Assembly (NCBI GenBank): GCA_030651895.1
Contig: JAUSBR010000011.1
Coordinates: 87,239 to 151,238 of the forward strand
Direction of reading: 5' to 3'
Origin: Sideroxyarcus sp.
GTDB taxonomy: Bacteria > Pseudomonadota > Gammaproteobacteria > Burkholderiales > Gallionellaceae
Length of the DNA stretch: 64,000 bases
Shown here: in pieces, positions 52,576-61,731 of the stretch
Layout: the number at the start of each line of letters is the position of its first letter
How positions within the stretch are numbered: the first letter of the stretch is position 1
Position numbers and translations under genes: made by a program
The notes under the pieces: generated by a model
Told to the model about the DNA's origin: nothing
The model's database searches: none
Seen by the model: only the letters and a program-made list of their open reading frames with translations

Positions 52576-52959
52576 CTACAAGCCCTTGGCTTGCGCTTCC
52601 TTCAACACATCAAGCAAATCTGGTTTGCTTGTCGCAACAACGCTATCGCGTAGATGTTTGTGATTGGGAAAAGACGGCAGGTCGGGGAAGTGCGGCGTAT
52701 TGTCGTAGCGAAAGATCAACTCGTTGTTCGCCTGCTGAAGATGGTAGCGATACCCCAACGTGGTCAGCGTGCCATTTGCTACAACGAGCGCCTCATTAAT
52801 CTCCAGCAGCGCGCCGTTATCAAAACGCAAGCGGATGCGCAGGTTGGCGCGTTCGGGTGTGAGGATTTCTTCGGAATAATTCTCGGCATAGGCAGGCAAG
52901 CGGGAGACCGCTGCCTCGACTGTCGAAAAGTATCGTTCTATTGAATCATGCGGCGACAC
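52576..52959 (-). CDS. TumE-type toxin (DUF6516)
   Basis: A 127-residue protein with IERYFSTVEAAVSRLPAYAE, LTPERANLRIRLRFDNGALLEINEAL and YRYHLQQANNELIFRYDNTPHFPDL, the pattern of TumE/DUF6516 toxins. I chose GTG 52959 because it overlaps the upstream antitoxin gene by 14 bases and GGAGA lies upstream. The longer open frame reads through the antitoxin gene. The two form a type II toxin-antitoxin module. Toxin activity is inferred from the family. Confidence 0.75.
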   Translation of the reverse strand: MSPHDSIERYFSTVEAAVSRLPAYAENYSEEILTPERANLRIRLRFDNGALLEINEALVVANGTLTTLGYRYHLQQANNELIFRYDNTPHFPDLPSFPNHKHLRDSVVATSKPDLLDVLKEAQAKGL

Positions 52960-53176
52960 GCAACTGGTTCTCCAGTTGTTGGTGCAAGGCGACGTAATGC
53001 TGGTAGGCGTTCGCCCACTCCACGGCCTCGACCTCGTCGTCAGCCAGGCCTTTCTGGTATCGGTCGTAAAATGTTTCCGAATCCATGCCACGCCGACTTT
53101 CGTACAGGCTGAGTTGCTTGCTCACGGCCACCAGCGCATCCAGAGGGGATGTATAAGTTTCGCGTTGTTTTCTCAT
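52946..53176 (-). CDS. TumA-type antitoxin
   Basis: A 76-residue protein starting MRKQRETYTSPLDALVAVSKQL. It is helical and acidic, with DSETFYDRYQKGLADDEVEAVEWANAYQHY, typical of the small partner of DUF6516 toxins. It precedes and overlaps the toxin gene. GGAGG stands just before the ATG. It would bind and neutralise the toxin and may autoregulate the pair. Confidence 0.75.
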   Translation of the reverse strand: MRKQRETYTSPLDALVAVSKQLSLYESRRGMDSETFYDRYQKGLADDEVEAVEWANAYQHYVALHQQLENQLRVAA

Positions 53177-53317
53177 GTGCCACCTCCTGCTTGTTGCGCG
53201 AAGTATAACCCGATGGGGTTGGTCATGCTATCGCCCTGCCAGTAGCATCATTATCATCCCGCGCGATTGCAGCCTAACTTCTTCCGCAGCCCGCTTACAT
53301 TGAAGGCTTCCGACTAC

Positions 53318-53361
53318 GCTCCGCACTGGAAACGCTACGCAATCTTAAGGGGCTGCGCGGG
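53318..53361 (+). pseudogene. second degenerate pepN 3' fragment
   Basis: GCACTGGAAACGCTACGCAA and TAAGGGGCTG match the pepN segment 43134-43176 (encoding ALEMLRNHKGLSR) with a few substitutions and one deletion. The fragment is shorter and shifted upstream within pepN relative to the copy at 50782, so the two remnants have different break points. Confidence 0.65.
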
Positions 53362-53375
53362 AACAACCCTAACAA

Positions 53376-53663
53376 TCAAACAGTCACCTCAGTGACATCA
53401 CGCTTATCCAGTATCTTCCCGGTGTAGGCATCGATCGACACCAGCCATCTCTTTTCACCACGATTGATTTCCACATGATAAGCATGCCGACGCCGCCCAT
53501 CATTATCGGCAGCAGGGTCTGTATCAGCATTGGAGTTGACACTGACAATCAACACTCTGGAAAAATCCTCTTCTTCCAGGTCTCTCATGTCTCTGGCAAA
53601 ACCGACCGTCGCACTCAGCGCAATAACGCCGGCTGCCGCAGGAAATATCTTCAAAAATTTCAT
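53376..53663 (-). CDS. PepSY domain-containing exported protein
   Basis: A 95-residue protein with a signal peptide (MKFLKIFPAAAGVIALSATV, cleavage near GFA). One PepSY-like domain follows, with HAYHVEINRGEKRWLVSIDA and TGKILDKRDVTEV. Small exported PepSY proteins often accompany sensor kinases or act as periplasmic inhibitors; no partner is adjacent here. The upstream gap to selO (287 bases) shows no other gene. Confidence 0.8.
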   Translation of the reverse strand: MKFLKIFPAAAGVIALSATVGFARDMRDLEEEDFSRVLIVSVNSNADTDPAADNDGRRRHAYHVEINRGEKRWLVSIDAYTGKILDKRDVTEVTV

Positions 53664-53950
53664 CGTACGTTCATCCCCAAATATTTATTGTGTATTGAAA
53701 GAGAAACCGCACTCAGGCAAATGCGGTGACGGGTGTGAGAGGGACGCACCGAAAAATAGTTCCGTCCGGATTTTTCCTGCGTTGTTTGAACGACAACCTC
53801 ACCGACTCACGACAAGGCCTCATCGGCGGTATTGTTGTTATTGCATGAGTCCAAGTGTAGATTGATTTTGTGACAAATTGATCTATCAACGGAACCGGGC
53901 TTCCGTGGCGTACTCAGACCAATTGCCGGAATCCCCAACGCGAGATCCTC

Positions 53951-55444
53951 ATGAATAAAGCTTTCGAATTCGACGGAATACAAATCAACTTTGACAACAG
54001 CTATGCGCGTGAGCTGAACGGATTCTATACAGCGTGTCAGGCTGAGACTGTGCCCTCGCCCACCATGGTCAAGTTCAATCACGCATTGGCCGAAGAGCTT
54101 GGGCTGGATGCAGACGCGCTCGAAATGCAGCAAGGCGCGGAGATATTTTCCGGGAACATTGTTCCGTCGGGCGCGATGCCTATCGCACAGGCCTATGCGG
54201 GTCACCAGTTTGGCAATCTTTCACCGCAACTGGGTGACGGCCGCGCGCTCTTGCTGGGCGAGGTGATCGACCGCAACGGGATGCGCCGCGATATCCAATT
54301 GAAAGGTTCCGGACGCACACCGTTTTCCCGCCGTGGCGATGGCAAGGCAGCCATAGGCCCCATGTTGCGCGAATACCTGATGGGCGAGGCCATGTACCAC
54401 CTGGGCATCCCCACCACGCGCGCCTTGGCTGTGGTTGCCACGGGAGAGAGTGTGTATCGCGAGACCCCGTTGCCGGGCGCGGTGCTGACCCGCGTTGCAG
54501 CAAGCCACATTCGCATCGGGACCTTTGTATATTTCGCTGTGCGCAACGATGTTGAAAGCCTGCGCAGGCTGGCCGACTACACCATCCAGCGCCACTACCC
54601 GGAACTGATCGGCAAGCCCTATGTCGAGCTCCTGCGTGCGGTGGCTGCGCGGCAGGCTGATCTGATCGCCAGATGGATGTGCGTCGGGTTCATCCACGGC
54701 GTGATGAACACGGACAACGTGGCGCTTTCCGGCGAGACCATCGATTACGGTCCGTGTGCATTCATGGAACATTTCGACCCCGCCACGGTGTTCAGTTCGA
54801 TAGATGAGAGGGGCCGCTACGCATTCGGCAAGCAACCCGTGATCGCACAATGGAACCTCGCGCGCTTTGCCGAAACAATGCTGCCGCTAGTGGACGACGA
54901 TAGTGACCGGGCTATCCAGATTGCGACTGAGGCATTAGAGACATTCCCGGAACAATTTGCAAAGACCTGGGCGGCCATGGCGCGGCGCAAGCTGGGGCTT
55001 GTGCGCAGCGAAGCCGACGATGCCACGCTTGTGCAAGATTTCCTGAATGCGATGCAAGCCGGGCAAGCCGACTACACGCTGGCATGGCGCTACCTTGCTG
55101 ATGCGGCGGAGTCCAATCCGGAACGCCTGCGCAGCGTGTTTGGCAGCGACACGGCAAAGCTGGATGAATGGCTGCCGCGCTGGCAGGCGCGATTGGCCCG
55201 TGAGAACAAATCCGCAGCGGAGATCGCAGCAGACATGCGGCGCGTGAACCCTTATGTCATCCCGCGCAATCACCTGGTGGAAGAAGCACTCGAAGCCGCC
55301 ACCATCAATAACGACTTGGCACCGTTCAACCAACTGCTGGACGTATTGGGCGATCCCTTTACCGAACGCGAAGCCGCGCACCCGTATGCCACACCGGCCA
55401 CATCCGAACAAACGGCGGGCTACCAAACATTCTGCGGCACTTGA
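53951..55444 (+). CDS. selO: protein adenylyltransferase SelO
   Basis: A pseudokinase-fold enzyme that transfers AMP to proteins, linked to redox homeostasis. It is 497 residues, near the family length. Segments include AQAYAGHQFG, PQLGDGRALLLGE, QLKGSGRTPFSRRGDGKA, GVMNTDNVALSGETIDYGPC and the C-terminal FCGT. Family members often end in a selenocysteine or cysteine motif, and here it is cysteine. It is convergent with ssb across a terminator hairpin. Confidence 0.93.
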   Translation: MNKAFEFDGIQINFDNSYARELNGFYTACQAETVPSPTMVKFNHALAEELGLDADALEMQQGAEIFSGNIVPSGAMPIAQAYAGHQFGNLSPQLGDGRALLLGEVIDRNGMRRDIQLKGSGRTPFSRRGDGKAAIGPMLREYLMGEAMYHLGIPTTRALAVVATGESVYRETPLPGAVLTRVAASHIRIGTFVYFAVRNDVESLRRLADYTIQRHYPELIGKPYVELLRAVAARQADLIARWMCVGFIHGVMNTDNVALSGETIDYGPCAFMEHFDPATVFSSIDERGRYAFGKQPVIAQWNLARFAETMLPLVDDDSDRAIQIATEALETFPEQFAKTWAAMARRKLGLVRSEADDATLVQDFLNAMQAGQADYTLAWRYLADAAESNPERLRSVFGSDTAKLDEWLPRWQARLARENKSAAEIAADMRRVNPYVIPRNHLVEEALEAATINNDLAPFNQLLDVLGDPFTEREAAHPYATPATSEQTAGYQTFCGT

Positions 55445-55500
55445 TGTTTCAATGATTTGGCCGGGGTGAACAGGCCAAACACAATATCTTTCGAGTGAAA

Positions 55501-55530
55501 TGAAAGAAGCCCCTGATAAACAGGGGCCTC
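55501..55530 (-). terminator. terminator of the MFS-ssb operon
   Basis: GCCCCTG (55509-55515) and CAGGGGC (55521-55527) form a seven-base GC-rich stem with a five-base loop. On the minus strand TTCTTTCATTT follows. It may also stop selO transcription from the other side. Confidence 0.75.
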
Positions 55531-55567
55531 AATTAAAACTTTACACAACTGGTCGCAGGTATCCGGA

Positions 55568-56032
55568 TCAGAACGGGATATCGTCGTCGAAGTTATCGAA
55601 GTTGCCCTTGGCTGCTGGTGCTGCGGCAGGTTTGGCGGCCGGGGCGCTGCGCGGTGCGGGTGCGGAGCGTTCATCTTCCACTTCAAAGCTGCCACCACCG
55701 GTGGACTTGCTGCCCAGCATCTTCATCTCGTTGACGATGATCTCGCTGATATAACGATCCTTGCCTTCTTTGTCCTGATATTTACGGTTCTGGATGCGGC
55801 CTTCGATGTAGACCTGCGAACCCTTCTTCAGGTATTCACCGGCGATCTCGGCCAGACGGCGGTAGAACACCAGGTTATGCCATTCGGTGCGTTCCTGCTT
55901 CTCGCCGCTCTTGTCCTTGTAGTTCTCGGAAGTCGCCAGCGTGGCGTTGGTCACCGCTTCGCCATTGGTCATGTAACGGGTCTCCGGGTCTTTGCCCAGA
56001 CGTCCCACCAGGATTGCCTTGTTTACTGACAT
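55568..56032 (-). CDS. ssb: Single-stranded DNA-binding protein
   Basis: A 154-residue SSB. The OB-fold (1-110) has [20 protein letters not shown] and [24 protein letters not shown] Gly/Ala/Pro-poor linker follows, then the acidic C-terminal tip NFDDDIPF, which docks repair and replication proteins. The start overlaps the upstream MFS gene by ten bases, so the pair are co-translated. Confidence 0.96.
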   Translation of the reverse strand: MSVNKAILVGRLGKDPETRYMTNGEAVTNATLATSENYKDKSGEKQERTEWHNLVFYRRLAEIAGEYLKKGSQVYIEGRIQNRKYQDKEGKDRYISEIIVNEMKMLGSKSTGGGSFEVEDERSAPAPRSAPAAKPAAAPAAKGNFDNFDDDIPF

Positions 56033-57411
56033 CTCACGTCCCCTTTCACTAGATTCTCAACCGATTCTTCATCGAACCCGCTCATTTCAACCTTGATACA
56101 GGCGATCTGCTCGTTCCCCACGACCAGCACCTCCCGCACACCCCGTAATTGTGCCAGACTCGACTGCAACGCGCTTGAAGCTTCTGGCCCCAGTTCCGGC
56201 AAGTGGTACATCTTGGTCAGCAGCGCCTGCGGCGCCCGCATGGACGAGGCCACCGCCAGCCACAGCAGCAGCATGAACACCGCGAATACCAGCACAGCAT
56301 CGTGGCCGAAGAACTGCATCAATAGGCCGCCCATTGCCGAACCGAAGAACGCCCCCAAAAACTGCACGCTGCTGAACACGCCCATCGCCGTGCCCTTGGC
56401 GGCCAGCGGCGCGATCTTGCTGACGATTGAGGGTTGCGTCGCCTCCAGCACGTTGAACGCGGTGAAGAACACCAGCAGCGACACCGCCACGCCCCACACG
56501 CTATGCTGGAAAAACAGTATGCCCAGTTGCGCCACGGCAGCCAAGCTAATGGCGAGCATGAACACCGGCTTCAGCTTGGCCTTTTTCTCCGCGATGATGA
56601 TGGGCGGCACCATGAGCACGAAGGCGATCAGCATCACCGGCAGATACACCTGCCACTGGTGCTGTGCATCCAGCCCGAGGTCGCGCAGGATGAACGGCAC
56701 TTGCATGAACACCGACATCAATATCGCGTGCAGGGTGAACACACCGAAATCCATGCGCAGCAGATCCGCGTTGCGCAGCACTTCTTTCAGTTTGCTGGTG
56801 TTGGCCTGGGTATCGGAGTGGAAGCGCGTGATGCGCGGCGTGGGAATGAACCAGACCACCACCGCGATGGAAACGAATGCCAGCAGCCCGATCAGCTCGA
56901 AGATGCCGGACATGCCGATGTATCTGTACAGGATGGGCGACAACACCATCGAGATCGAGAACGTGATGCCGATGGTGATGCCGATCATCGCCATCGCCTT
57001 GGTGCGGTGCTCCTCGCGCGTCAGGTCTGCGGTCAGCGCCATCACCGCCGCATTGATCGCCCCCGCGCCCTGGATCACACGACCCGCGATGATCCAGTAG
57101 ATGTCATCCGCCGACGCTGCGATGAAACTGCCGGCCGCGAACAGCAGCAGGCCGACGATGATGACGGGCTTGCGTCCGTAACGGTCGGACAACCACCCCG
57201 CCGGGATCTGCAAGATCGCCTGCGTCAAGCCGTACGCCCCCAGCGCGACCCCGATCAGGAAATGGCTTTCCCCGCCCGGCAGGTGCTCGGCATACAAAGC
57301 AAAGATCGGCAGGATGATGAACAGCCCCAACATGCGCAGGCCATAGATACTCGCCAGGCCAATACTGGCGCGGCGTTCGAAGGGGGTCATGGATGAATCT
57401 GAAGCGGACAT
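56023..57411 (-). CDS. MFS transporter, YajR-like
   Basis: A 462-residue major facilitator with 12 membrane helices and a C-terminal cytoplasmic ferredoxin-like domain (about 395-462, [23 protein letters not shown]), as in YajR. Motif A is [13 protein letters not shown] and a second family segment is [17 protein letters not shown]. The substrate is unknown, probably drug-like or metabolite efflux. The ATG at 57411 or 57390 would both fit. This MFS-ssb pair commonly sits divergent to uvrA in betaproteobacteria, but here uvrA is about 5 kb away. Confidence 0.88.
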   Translation of the reverse strand: MSASDSSMTPFERRASIGLASIYGLRMLGLFIILPIFALYAEHLPGGESHFLIGVALGAYGLTQAILQIPAGWLSDRYGRKPVIIVGLLLFAAGSFIAASADDIYWIIAGRVIQGAGAINAAVMALTADLTREEHRTKAMAMIGITIGITFSISMVLSPILYRYIGMSGIFELIGLLAFVSIAVVVWFIPTPRITRFHSDTQANTSKLKEVLRNADLLRMDFGVFTLHAILMSVFMQVPFILRDLGLDAQHQWQVYLPVMLIAFVLMVPPIIIAEKKAKLKPVFMLAISLAAVAQLGILFFQHSVWGVAVSLLVFFTAFNVLEATQPSIVSKIAPLAAKGTAMGVFSSVQFLGAFFGSAMGGLLMQFFGHDAVLVFAVFMLLLWLAVASSMRAPQALLTKMYHLPELGPEASSALQSSLAQLRGVREVLVVGNEQIACIKVEMSGFDEESVENLVKGDVRCQ

Positions 57412-57481
57412 TAAGCTGCGGGTGGTGATTTTCTGGAGGGCGTATCTTAACAGGTTGAACTGCCGCCAGACAGAGACGGCT

Positions 57482-57799
57482 TTATTCTTTGGAGGGGTAG
57501 TTACGCCGCTGGTGCATGCAGTGATAGACGACGCAATCGCCCGTAGCAGCATGGTGCACGAAAATCAGGGTGAACGGAGTATGTGAGCCAACAGGCACTT
57601 CGCGCGTACCAGCGACCACACCGGGGCGACCGGAAACGGGAATCGGGTTGGCAATCAGGGAAAGAGCTACTGCTTCGATCTCACGGCGCATGCGCCGGGC
57701 TGCTACCGGGTTACGCTCTGCATACCAAACGAGAGACTCGGCAAGTTCTGCAATGGCCTCGGGATGCCACTCAAGCCGCTTTTTTCTTGCTGCGACCAT
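57482..57799 (-). CDS. RelE/ParE-family toxin
   Basis: A 105-residue toxin with RLEWHPEAIAELAESLVWYAERNPVAARRM, RPGVVAGTREVPVGSHTPFTLIF and the final strand VVYHCMHQRRNYP, the ParE/RelE fold with a C-terminal arginine-rich strand. It follows its antitoxin with a 29-base overlap. Whether it targets gyrase (ParE) or mRNA (RelE) is not decided by the sequence, although the shape favours ParE. Confidence 0.85.
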   Translation of the reverse strand: MVAARKKRLEWHPEAIAELAESLVWYAERNPVAARRMRREIEAVALSLIANPIPVSGRPGVVAGTREVPVGSHTPFTLIFVHHAATGDCVVYHCMHQRRNYPSKE

Positions 57800-58016
57800 G
57801 CGTTTGAATCATCTGGTCAAGCTGCTGCATTGCGGCATTGTGGCTGATGCGCTGATTCGCCTGCATTCTGGAAGTCACTGCATGCACGGCATGCTCAGTC
57901 GCCTCAAAGCCGTCACGCAACACATATTTGAGCACGCTTCTGGGAGTGCGGCCTGCGGCCTGTGCCAGCTTTTCCAGGCGGCGCGTATCGGCTTGGGATA
58001 AGGTGAGCATGTCCAT
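57771..58016 (-). CDS. antitoxin partner of the ParE/RelE toxin
   Basis: An 81-residue protein. The N-terminal half looks like a ribbon-helix-helix domain (MLTLSQADTRRLEKLAQAAGRTPRSVLKYVLRDG), and the C-terminal helical arm ends QQLDQMIQTHGRSKKKAA. It precedes and overlaps the toxin gene. The 3' third of this gene is repeated, with changes, at 59047-59122. Confidence 0.8.
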   Translation of the reverse strand: MDMLTLSQADTRRLEKLAQAAGRTPRSVLKYVLRDGFEATEHAVHAVTSRMQANQRISHNAAMQQLDQMIQTHGRSKKKAA

Positions 58017-58057
58017 AGATGTTCCTCCGTGTTGCGGCGAAGTATAACTTACTAGGC

Positions 58058-58888
58058 TTATTTGATCTTCCTTTGCGACGTCGGCAAATAGCTTTCAGCC
58101 GACACCACTTTCTTGCCTGTCTTGCCTTCCAGCTCCTGCCGCGCTTTCCTGGCGATGCCGCCGCCGGTCTTCGCCGCCGATTCGTTCTCGCCCATACCGG
58201 TCGCATCCACACTCTCGGCGATCTGGCGTGTGGACAATTCCGCCAGCGCGGTAAAGATGAGCTCGGCCTCGCTCATGTGATCGCGCAGATTCTGGGTTTG
58301 CAAACCCTTCATTGCCTTGTGTTCACGCACATCCACCTCGGCCCATTCCTGATGAATGATGTTGGTGAGAATGGCAAACTCCTCGCCCTGCTTGATATCG
58401 TGGTTTGCCCAATAATCGGTCAGCTTATTGCGCGTCTCCTGCCCGGTCATGCGCTGCTGAATCCACTTCTCGCTGCGCCCGTGCTTTTGCCAAGTCTCGC
58501 GGGCGCGATCCAGAGAACGGGCGGGGTCGGCCATCTCCTGCATCCGCTCGTACCCCACCTTTGCCAACCAAAGTTTGATCGGTTCGGCCTTGGGGCTGGG
58601 AACAGACTGCACCAAGCGCAGTAACGTTTCGGCGGTGGCCACATCGGTAAGTCGCTGCTTGCCATCATCGGCAGTCATTTTCAACTGGTAACAGTTTGTT
58701 ACCAGTTGACTGCCTTCCTTATCTAACCGGCCTTTCAGCACCTTCCAATATTTTCTGGCAGTTTGATAATCTTGCGACTGAGTCAACACCTGAACAATAT
58801 CGATCACCGAAAACAGCCACATTTCAGTGGCCTCGTCATACACGCGACGGATTTCATGCTCTTCAAAAATGGCTGGCTGGGGTTGCAT
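58058..58888 (-). CDS. BRO-N family antirepressor-like protein
   Basis: A 276-residue protein of the phage antirepressor/BRO type. The N-terminal domain has IRRVYDEATEMWLFSVIDIVQVLT, KYWKVLKGRL and VPSPKAEPIKLWLAKVGYER. A helical middle and a Lys-rich end (KARQELEGKTGKKVVSAESYL) follow. Such proteins are DNA-binding regulators of phages and mobile elements, but free-standing chromosomal copies are common. It sits between an intact antitoxin gene and a decayed copy of its 3' end, which points to insertion. Confidence 0.75.
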   Translation of the reverse strand: MQPQPAIFEEHEIRRVYDEATEMWLFSVIDIVQVLTQSQDYQTARKYWKVLKGRLDKEGSQLVTNCYQLKMTADDGKQRLTDVATAETLLRLVQSVPSPKAEPIKLWLAKVGYERMQEMADPARSLDRARETWQKHGRSEKWIQQRMTGQETRNKLTDYWANHDIKQGEEFAILTNIIHQEWAEVDVREHKAMKGLQTQNLRDHMSEAELIFTALAELSTRQIAESVDATGMGENESAAKTGGGIARKARQELEGKTGKKVVSAESYLPTSQRKIK

Positions 58889-59046
58889 GGTCAGGACTCC
58901 TTGTTCATGGATGCCAAGGGGACCGTTTCAAATGGTGACAAGTTGTCACGGGCTGGCAAAACGACAACCGCATCGTAGAGAACGAACGTTCTGCTGTCAA
59001 CTGCGCAATAAAAACGCTATTCCTGCGATGATGCCACCCAAACCGA

Positions 59047-59122
59047 TTTTTTCTTGCTGCGTCCATGCGTTTGCATCTTCTGATCGAGCTGCTGCATTGC
59101 AGCATCGTGGCTGATGCGCTGA
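59047..59122 (-). pseudogene. decayed copy of the antitoxin 3' end
   Basis: By eye, 69 of 76 bases match 57780-57855 within the antitoxin gene. In the antitoxin frame it encodes QRISHDAAMQQLDQKMQTHG, then RSKKK and no stop. There is no start codon or toxin gene. It stands in the same orientation on the far side of the BRO gene. Confidence 0.7.
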
Positions 59123-59244
59123 GTGGACTGCAACTCTCACAAGTCCTTTCAAAACAACATAGCTTCGGCTTTTATTGTCCGCACCCAATTCCTTGGCACA
59201 GTATTCGCTATCTCCTTTGGTAGATATCGATACGGGAGGTCAAC

Positions 59245-60696
59245 ATGGAATTCGCCGCGACAGAATATGCCAATACCACAGCTTACGATGAGCTGCTTGA
59301 CCCTGCTTTGCGGCCCCGGACGGTCGCCCAGCCCTTGTTCGACTATCTGGATACCCTGGACAAGCAAGAGTTTGCCACCCGCAGTCAAGCAGTGGATGCC
59401 ACCATCATGGCGATGGGCATCACCTTCACTGTCTACAGCGATTCGGGCAATATTGACCGTGCCTGGCCTTTCGATCCTATCCCGCGCGTGATGGGACGCA
59501 AGGAATGGAATGGTATCCAGGAAGGGCTGAAGCAGCGTTTGACTGCGCTGAACATGTTCATCAACGACCTGTACAACGAGCAGCGCATCATCAAAGACGG
59601 CGTATTCCCGGCCGAAGTGCTGGAAGGCTCGTGCAACTTCCGCCCGCAATGCGTCGGCATTACGCCCCGCTTTGGCGTATGGGCACACATTTGCGGCACC
59701 GACTTGGTGCGTGACAGTGACGGCACCATGTATGTGCTGGAAGACAATCTGCGCGTGCCATCCGGTGTTTCGTACATGCTGGAGAATCGCCAGATCATGA
59801 AGCGCATCTTTCCCGAGGTGTTTCGCACCACCAACATTCTGCCGGTGGATGATTATCCGACCCAGCTATACCAGACTCTCGCGGCGCTCTCGCCGCGCAC
59901 AGGCGAGCAACCTGTCATCGCCGTACTCACTCCCGGAATCTACAACTCCGCCTATTTCGAGCACAGTTATCTGGCGCAGCAGATGGGGGCTTATCTGGTG
60001 GAAGGCTCCGACCTGCTGGTGGGAAAGGATGACGTGGTCTACATAAGGAGCATGCTTGGACTGCAACGTGTAGATGTGATCTACCGCCGTGTCGACGATG
60101 CCTTCCTCGACCCCGAAGTATTCAATCCCGATTCGGTGCTGGGTGTGCCGGGACTGATGCGCGCATGGCGCGCCGGCAATGTCGGTATCGCCAATGCGCC
60201 CGGCGCCGGCGTGGCGGATGACAAGGTGGTTTACACCTTTGTGCCGCAGATGATCCGCTATTACCTGGACCAGGAACCCATCCTTGCCAACGTGCCCAGC
60301 TACTTGTGCATGTACGAAGACCAGCGCGACTATGTGCTGGCCAATCTGGACAAGCTGGTGGTCAAACCCGCGAATGAGTCCGGTGGTTATGGCATGCTGA
60401 TCGGCCCGCGCGCCACAGCGGAGGAGCGCGCGCAGTTCGCCGAACTTATCCGGGCCAATCCGCGCAACTACATGGCCCAACCCACTCTGAATATCTCAAC
60501 CGCGCCGACCCTGGCTGACGGCAAGCTGGCGCCGCGTCATCTCGACCTGCGTCCGTTCGTTTTGCAATCCGACAAGTTGTACGCCACCACCGGCGGACTT
60601 ACCCGTGTCGCGCTGCGTAAGGGTTCGCTTGTGGTGAATTCGTCCCAGGGTGGCGGCAGCAAGGACACCTGGATCGTGGAAGAGGAGGTGCTGTGA
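59245..60696 (+). CDS. circularly permuted type 2 ATP-grasp protein
   Basis: A 483-residue ATP-grasp ligase-like enzyme (formerly DUF404/DUF407). Family segments are IPRVMGRKEWNGIQEGLKQR, NDLYNEQRIIKDGVFP, YVLEDNLRVPSGVSYMLENR, VKPANESGGYGM and SQGGGSKDTW near the C-terminus. It is predicted to make peptide-like bonds, and is usually encoded with an alpha-E protein, a transglutaminase and an Anbu peptidase. Two of those partners follow here. The TGATG junction couples it to the next gene. Confidence 0.9.
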   Translation: MEFAATEYANTTAYDELLDPALRPRTVAQPLFDYLDTLDKQEFATRSQAVDATIMAMGITFTVYSDSGNIDRAWPFDPIPRVMGRKEWNGIQEGLKQRLTALNMFINDLYNEQRIIKDGVFPAEVLEGSCNFRPQCVGITPRFGVWAHICGTDLVRDSDGTMYVLEDNLRVPSGVSYMLENRQIMKRIFPEVFRTTNILPVDDYPTQLYQTLAALSPRTGEQPVIAVLTPGIYNSAYFEHSYLAQQMGAYLVEGSDLLVGKDDVVYIRSMLGLQRVDVIYRRVDDAFLDPEVFNPDSVLGVPGLMRAWRAGNVGIANAPGAGVADDKVVYTFVPQMIRYYLDQEPILANVPSYLCMYEDQRDYVLANLDKLVVKPANESGGYGMLIGPRATAEERAQFAELIRANPRNYMAQPTLNISTAPTLADGKLAPRHLDLRPFVLQSDKLYATTGGLTRVALRKGSLVVNSSQGGGSKDTWIVEEEVL

Positions 60697-61685
60697 TGCT
60701 AGCTCGTGCGGCAGAGAATCTTTATTGGATGGCACGCTATCTGGAGCGGGCCGAGAACACCGCGCGTCTTATCAACAGCACCACGCATGTGCTGCTTGAT
60801 CTGCCACTGGGGGCGACATTCGGCTGGGCGACACTGATCGAGATCGCCGGTTTGGACAACCGGTTTCTGGAAAATAATCCCGATGCGGATGAAGGTGCAA
60901 TCATGCGCTTCCTGATCGAGGATACAAGCAACCCCAGTTCGCTGTTGTCCTGCATTCAAAACGCCCGGGAGAATTCCCGTACCCTGCGCGAGATATTGCC
61001 CGCGGAGATGTGGGAACGTATCAACAGCCTCTATCTGTATCTGAAACAGAATGCGTCTATCGCCTGCCGTAGTCGGCGCGACCGGTATATGGTGCTGAAT
61101 GAAATGATCGAAAGGCGCCACGCCATCGTCGGGCTCGTCTCCGGCGTGATGGAGCACGGCATGCCGTATCAGATCATCAAGCTTGGGCGCAACCTGGAAC
61201 GCGCCGACATGACGACCCGCATCCTCGACCTTAACTCTGCCGTGCGCTTCCCCGCAGACAGCGAGTTGCACGAACCTTTGATGGAACGCGTATGGATGAG
61301 TACGCTGAACTCCCTTTCCGCCTATCAGACCTATCGTCGTCTGGTTTCGATGCAAGTGCGGCGTAGCGATGCGATCGGTTTCCTGCTGCGTGACGTACGC
61401 TTCCCGCGCAGCGTGGCGCATTGCCTGGGCGAAATCGAGTCGTGTCTCAAGTTGCTGCCGAAGTCGCAGCAATTGCAGCAAATCACCGCACTCCTGAATC
61501 ACCAGGTATCCCACCATCACACCAACGATCTGGATACCATCGCGCTGCACGAATATCTGGACATGCTGCAGACAAGGCTGGATGAGATTCACAATGCCCT
61601 CACACAGCTGTATTTCCACTCGCAGCAGGGCAAAGTGCCCGGCGCTTCCAACAGCCCGCATGAAATACTGTTTACCGAGCAATAG
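60696..61685 (+). CDS. alpha-E domain-containing protein
   Basis: A 329-residue all-helical protein of the alpha-E family (formerly DUF403). It has LARAAENLYWMARYLERAENTARLI at the start, ENSRTLREILPAEMWERINSLY and LGRNLERADMTTRILDLN. The ATG at 60696 overlaps the previous stop (TGATG) and GAGGAGG lies upstream, which decides the start over the GTG at 60693. Biochemical role unknown; it is a constant partner of the ATP-grasp protein. Confidence 0.9.
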   Translation: MLARAAENLYWMARYLERAENTARLINSTTHVLLDLPLGATFGWATLIEIAGLDNRFLENNPDADEGAIMRFLIEDTSNPSSLLSCIQNARENSRTLREILPAEMWERINSLYLYLKQNASIACRSRRDRYMVLNEMIERRHAIVGLVSGVMEHGMPYQIIKLGRNLERADMTTRILDLNSAVRFPADSELHEPLMERVWMSTLNSLSAYQTYRRLVSMQVRRSDAIGFLLRDVRFPRSVAHCLGEIESCLKLLPKSQQLQQITALLNHQVSHHHTNDLDTIALHEYLDMLQTRLDEIHNALTQLYFHSQQGKVPGASNSPHEILFTEQ

Positions 61686-61731
61686 ACGCGTGTTAGTGTC
61701 CTGACCGCCGCCACAAAGAGATCGAATCGAT

